24,900 bases of DNA from a virus. The notes beneath the pieces are model-generated. The model had not been told where the DNA came from and did no database searches. It was given only the letters and a program-made list of their open reading frames with translations. Every line of letters starts with the position of its first letter. Positions within the stretch are counted from its first letter, which is position 1. Location of the stretch: the IMG/VR virus record IMGVR_UViG_3300043395_002799, positions 1-24,900 of that record; one strand, given 5' to 3'. This document shows, in pieces, positions 22,494 to 24,900 of this stretch. The position numbers and the translations under genes were made by a program.

Positions 22494-22964
22494 TCAGGTG
22501 TCCCGGGCTTCGGCTGCCGCGATGATGCAGGCGGAGAGGGCTTCGGCTTCGGTGGCGAGCGAGTGCAGATCGCGCACCCACTCGGGCCCATCCTCGGCAT
22601 CGATCCGCCAGAACCCATCGGGACCGCCGACCACGGACAGCCACGGACACCCGGCGGCCTCCCGTGCGAGGGCCAGCAGGCAGCCGACGGTGGCGGCGTC
22701 GGTGAGGTCGGGCTCACCGCGGGTGCGCCACCTCCAAAGTGCCTCCTCAAAGCCGGGGGCGGCGAAGTCGCGTGCACCTCCGTCCTCCCCTTCGCCCTGC
22801 CCGAAGCAGAGCGGACCATTGACTTCACGGATTCTGTACGCCTCCCCGACGGCATGCCCGCCGAAGTCGGGATCCTCCGTGCAGATGACGCGCATCCCAG
22901 GCCCCCACGGGCTCGCGATCTTGTCGGCCTTGCACAGGCGGGCGAGGGCTTCGGTCAGGTTCAT
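22494..22964 (-). CDS. Hypothetical leftward protein (156 aa)
   Basis: The start at 22964 has GAGGAG eight bases upstream and an ATGA overlap with the upstream gene. The N-terminal part has a short helix (LTEALARLCKADKI) and an SH3-like beta segment (GMRVICTEDPDFGGHAVGEA, YRIREVNGPLCFG). The C-terminal part holds LTDAATVGCLLALAREAAG, a phrase common in phage accessory proteins of unknown role, and ends in a helix (EAEALSACIIAAAEARD). No catalytic motif. It may be an accessory or host-interaction protein. Confidence 0.65.
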   Translation of the reverse strand: MNLTEALARLCKADKIASPWGPGMRVICTEDPDFGGHAVGEAYRIREVNGPLCFGQGEGEDGGARDFAAPGFEEALWRWRTRGEPDLTDAATVGCLLALAREAAGCPWLSVVGGPDGFWRIDAEDGPEWVRDLHSLATEAEALSACIIAAAEARDT

Positions 22965-23287
22965 GGCTTTGACTCCTCGGCCAGCATCAGGGCGACCACA
23001 GCCGCCGCCCGCTCCGCCCATCCCCGGCCGCTCGGGATGTCGAGGATCTTGGTGCGAAGCGGAGGCGAAAAGACTCCAGGCCCGCGCCACCGAACGACCA
23101 CGCGCCGCTGCCCGGACAGGCCGCCCAGAGTCCAGCAGGCGACCGACACCCGAGGCGTGCTCGCAGGCGCCATGTTGGCGTAGGGCGCCACGCGGTACTC
23201 AGCACTGCCGATGGTGCGCGGGCGCCAGGGGTAGCCGGTGGCGGCTTCGAGGGCGGGGAGGAGACGGGCGATCTCGGTGGATGTCAT
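22961..23287 (-). CDS. Hypothetical leftward protein (108 aa)
   Basis: It overlaps genes on both sides by ATGA, so its frame is well supported. It has a first helix (TSTEIARLLPALEAATGYPW), a beta-rich middle (PRVSVACWTLGGLSG, QRRVVVRWRGPGVFSPPL) and a C-terminal helix (GWAERAAAVVALMLAEE). No family recognised. The C-terminal helix has the same build as the ends of neighbouring proteins. Confidence 0.62.
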   Translation of the reverse strand: MTSTEIARLLPALEAATGYPWRPRTIGSAEYRVAPYANMAPASTPRVSVACWTLGGLSGQRRVVVRWRGPGVFSPPLRTKILDIPSGRGWAERAAAVVALMLAEESKP

Positions 23288-23697
23288 GGCGTGTCTTCCA
23301 TCCCCGCCAGCAGGAGGCACCCGCGGCGGAGGGTGTCGATCTGGTCGTCCGTCATGTCGGCGCCCATCCGGGCGCGGTGGAGCGCGACGACCCATCCCAT
23401 GTCGGACGGCCACTGGTCGATCGTCATCGTGGCCCCCACGCTGCCGGCCCACCACGCGGCGTGGGCCCGGCTGGTGCGGGAGGAGAGGTCGAGCGATAGC
23501 GATTCCACCCGATCCTGATGCCGAAGGGTCGCATTTCTGTGTGGCGGGATCAGGCCGCACACGGCGCGCGTGCCGAAGTCGGGGTGCGCTGGATAGAGGC
23601 CCACCACGGTAGCGACGATCCCGTCCGATGTGATGACGCGGGAGCCTTCCTGGAGCAGGCCGGGGATGGAGCCCGGAAGGACGAGGGGCATGTTCAT
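23284..23697 (-). CDS. Hypothetical leftward protein (137 aa)
   Basis: The start at 23697 is in ATGA overlap with the upstream gene and the stop overlaps the next start in the same way. The first 60 residues are beta-rich and SH3-like (EGSRVITSDGIVATVVGLYP, FGTRAVCGLIPPH). The second half is helical (MTIDQWPSDMGWVVALHRAR, TDDQIDTLRRGCLLLAGM). Possibly a two-domain accessory protein. Not recognised. Confidence 0.62.
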   Translation of the reverse strand: MNMPLVLPGSIPGLLQEGSRVITSDGIVATVVGLYPAHPDFGTRAVCGLIPPHRNATLRHQDRVESLSLDLSSRTSRAHAAWWAGSVGATMTIDQWPSDMGWVVALHRARMGADMTDDQIDTLRRGCLLLAGMEDTP

Positions 23698-24248
23698 TGA
23701 TCACCCACATCGAAGGGAAGCCCCCACGACTCCGGCTCATCGTAGGGTGAGGATCCGCCGCCGCCGCCGCGCCATCGAACCTTGCTGCCGGGCTCGATGA
23801 GTAGCCGGGCAAGATTCGCCGTGGCCCGGCCGGGGGCGTAGCGGATCACCCACCCGTTGGGCGGGACCAGGGTGCATCGACCACGCTGGAAGGCTCGCAT
23901 CGGAGGCGCTTCGCCCTGCCCGTCCCATCCGATCTGGCAGAGCAGCGCGACCACGGCCTCCATCACCTCGGGGTTGACCACGGCGGAGCCAAACCAGGCG
24001 TCGCAGGCGCACGCGGCTGGGGAGCGGCGGTCGAAGCCTTCAAGGCGCCCGATGCGGCGAATCCAGCTCTCGGTCTGGCCGGGCATGTCCATCCCCGGCT
24101 CGCCATGGATCTCGATGTCCCAGCGCCCAGGGCCCGCCGCTCGGGCGATGTAGAGCCGCGACCCGTCGGGGGTGCGCCAAGTCTGCCCTACGGCCACCGC
24201 TGGGACGGGGCAACGCAGCATCTCTTTCCACGTGAGGGGCGCGGTCAT
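23694..24248 (-). CDS. Hypothetical leftward protein (184 aa)
   Basis: I chose ATG at 24248, two bases after the upstream stop, because an upstream extension is only antiphase across other genes. The N-terminal part has an SH3-like start (VAVGQTWRTPDGSRLYIARA, RWDIEIHGEPG), a Cys-containing linker (SPAACACDAWF) and a helix (VNPEVMEAVVALLCQIGWD). The C-terminal part has CTLVPPNGWVIRYAPGRATA and a Gly run (WRGGGGGSSPYDE). VGQ-x-W-x-x-(D/N)G starts occur in many phage accessory proteins. Function unknown. Confidence 0.62.
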   Translation of the reverse strand: MTAPLTWKEMLRCPVPAVAVGQTWRTPDGSRLYIARAAGPGRWDIEIHGEPGMDMPGQTESWIRRIGRLEGFDRRSPAACACDAWFGSAVVNPEVMEAVVALLCQIGWDGQGEAPPMRAFQRGRCTLVPPNGWVIRYAPGRATANLARLLIEPGSKVRWRGGGGGSSPYDEPESWGLPFDVGDQ

Positions 24249-24250
24249 GG

Positions 24251-24460
24251 CTACTCCAGGGCCTCGCGGCCGGCGTCGGTGTCGGATGGCTCCACCGTGA
24301 GTTCGATTACTTCGCCAGTGTCGCGGTTGACGACGTGAAATGGACGATAGCGCGGATTCTGTGAGCCCCATTCGCCAGCGGCGCCAACCGCTGTTTCCCG
24401 GGTGGCGAAGGTCCCCCATGCGTTGCCGCTCTTCGATTCCACCCTCCAGGGGCGCCTCAC
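24251..24460 (-). CDS. Hypothetical leftward protein (69 aa)
   Basis: It starts with GTG at 24460 in a GTGA overlap with the upstream gene. The sequence suggests a compact alpha/beta unit: WRVESKSGNAWGTFAT as a beta hairpin, RETAVGAAGEWGSQNPRY as a helix, then FHVVNRDTGEVIELTVEP as strands. The pattern is that of small phage proteins of unknown role. Two bases separate its stop from the next start. Confidence 0.58.
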   Translation of the reverse strand: MRRPWRVESKSGNAWGTFATRETAVGAAGEWGSQNPRYRPFHVVNRDTGEVIELTVEPSDTDAGREALE

Positions 24461-24681
24461 GGTTCCACCCCCACCCGCTCCAGCGCCTCCGCCAGCAGCC
24501 CGCGGGCCCATCGGCGGGCCTCGTCCTGGGCGGCGGCGGGGTCGGTGGCCTCAATGATGGTGCCTTCCACCCCATCGGATTCGGTGACCACCTGCCACCC
24601 GCCATCCCGCAGCCTCCACATGGTGATCGTAAGGAGGCCGAGGTCCAGCACCCCGGATTGGCTCCACTCCGCCCGGCTCAC
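24457..24681 (-). CDS. Hypothetical leftward protein (74 aa)
   Basis: It starts with GTG at 24681 in a GTGA overlap with the upstream bL12-like gene and ends in GTGA overlap with the next. It is an alpha/beta unit: strands GVLDLGLLTITMWRLRDGG and WQVVTESDGVEGTIIEATD, then a helix AAAQDEARRWARGLLAEALE. Family not recognised. Confidence 0.58.
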   Translation of the reverse strand: MSRAEWSQSGVLDLGLLTITMWRLRDGGWQVVTESDGVEGTIIEATDPAAAQDEARRWARGLLAEALERVGVEP

Positions 24682-24833
24682 TGGCCACCTCCCGGCTCAC
24701 CGCCCATCACGCGGCGCGCGAACTCCGCCCGCGCCTGGCCCCGGATCTCCGCCATCCGCGGGTCGCGATCCATCGCGGCCTCGACGGCGTCCTTGGCCTC
24801 CTTGAGGCCCGCGCCAGTAGCCTCGCGGTGCAT
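24678..24833 (-). CDS. Mini-protein with bL12 C-terminal-domain motif (51 aa)
   Basis: Residues 2-19 read HREATGAGLKEAKDAVEA, a near copy of the helix of ribosomal protein L7/L12 (RGATGLGLKEAKDLVESA in E. coli), the helix that touches elongation factors. The rest (MDRDPRMAEIRGQARAEF, then a Gly-rich end) does not match bL12, and the N-terminal stalk-binding domain, hinge and most of the C-terminal domain are absent. AAGGAG lies five bases before ATG, so it should be well translated. It is the first complete gene of the leftward module. It may mimic or compete with the ribosome stalk for translation factors, or the motif may simply be a fold piece used differently. Confidence 0.7.
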   Translation of the reverse strand: MHREATGAGLKEAKDAVEAAMDRDPRMAEIRGQARAEFARRVMGGEPGGGQ

Positions 24834-24844
24834 GGCTTCTCCTT

Positions 24845-24863
24845 GCCCGGCTACCAGCCGGGC
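24845..24863 (-). promoter_or_regulatory. Hairpin abutting the ribosome site of the bL12-like gene
   Basis: GCCCGGCT (24845-24852) pairs perfectly with AGCCGGGC (24856-24863) around a three-base loop ACC. It touches the AAGGAG site (24839-24844). It could be a terminator of the upstream gene without a U-tract, a processing signal or an mRNA-stabilising structure. Confidence 0.5.
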
Positions 24864-24874
24864 TGCGGGTGGGG

Positions 24875-24900
24875 TCAGGGCTGCTCGGCCACGTCGAGGA
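24875..24900 (-). CDS. Possible 3' end of a leftward gene cut by the window edge
   Basis: The minus strand reads LDVAEQP and then a stop at 24877-24875, twelve bases before the hairpin. This fits the end of an upstream gene, but eight codons are too few to identify anything. Confidence 0.3.

Overview
The window is part of a tailed dsDNA bacteriophage genome (or an intact prophage seen without its edges). The DNA is very GC-rich throughout, roughly two thirds by eye, with codons ending mainly in G or C, so a high-GC bacterial host is likely; nothing in the sequence names the host. Genes are packed head to tail, most with ATGA, GTGA or TGATG stop/start overlaps. There is no tRNA, integrase, repressor, IS element, CRISPR array or recognisable host gene, and no stretch over 300 bases without a gene.

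Rightward late module (83-21210). Packaging: small and large terminase subunits. Head: portal-like protein, scaffold-like protein, HK97-fold-type major capsid protein with its own putative promoter and 5' hairpin, and two unknown virion-type proteins. Neck and tail: adaptor-like protein, tail-terminator-like protein, two small beta-rich proteins (one the probable tail tube), a G/GT-type tail assembly chaperone pair joined by a candidate -1 frameshift site, an HK97-gp10-like protein, and a 651-aa tape measure. Baseplate and adsorption: a 1078-aa tail protein with sialidase-type Asp-boxes, a hub-like protein and a tail-fibre-like protein. The order and long-tail components indicate a siphovirus; the tape measure length suggests a tail near 100 nm.

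After the fibre (18913-21210) is a cassette of small overlapping genes. It holds an HslV/proteasome-like Ntn-hydrolase, a DUF5675 protein, a 29-aa single-span membrane peptide and a 150-aa tail-anchored protein. It occupies the usual place of lysis genes, but I recognise no endolysin.

Leftward module (24900-21201). At least eleven small genes converge on the late module, mostly coupled and unrecognised, with the look of early or accessory genes. The first complete one encodes 51 residues that copy the factor-binding helix of ribosomal protein bL12. The four genes of this module that are not coupled and carry a strong Shine-Dalgarno sequence each have a GC-rich hairpin directly upstream of it.

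Strongest points for follow-up: the bL12-like mini-protein, the HslV-like enzyme, the GGGGGGC frameshift site inside a C6/G6 hairpin, and the hairpin that covers the capsid gene's ribosome binding site.
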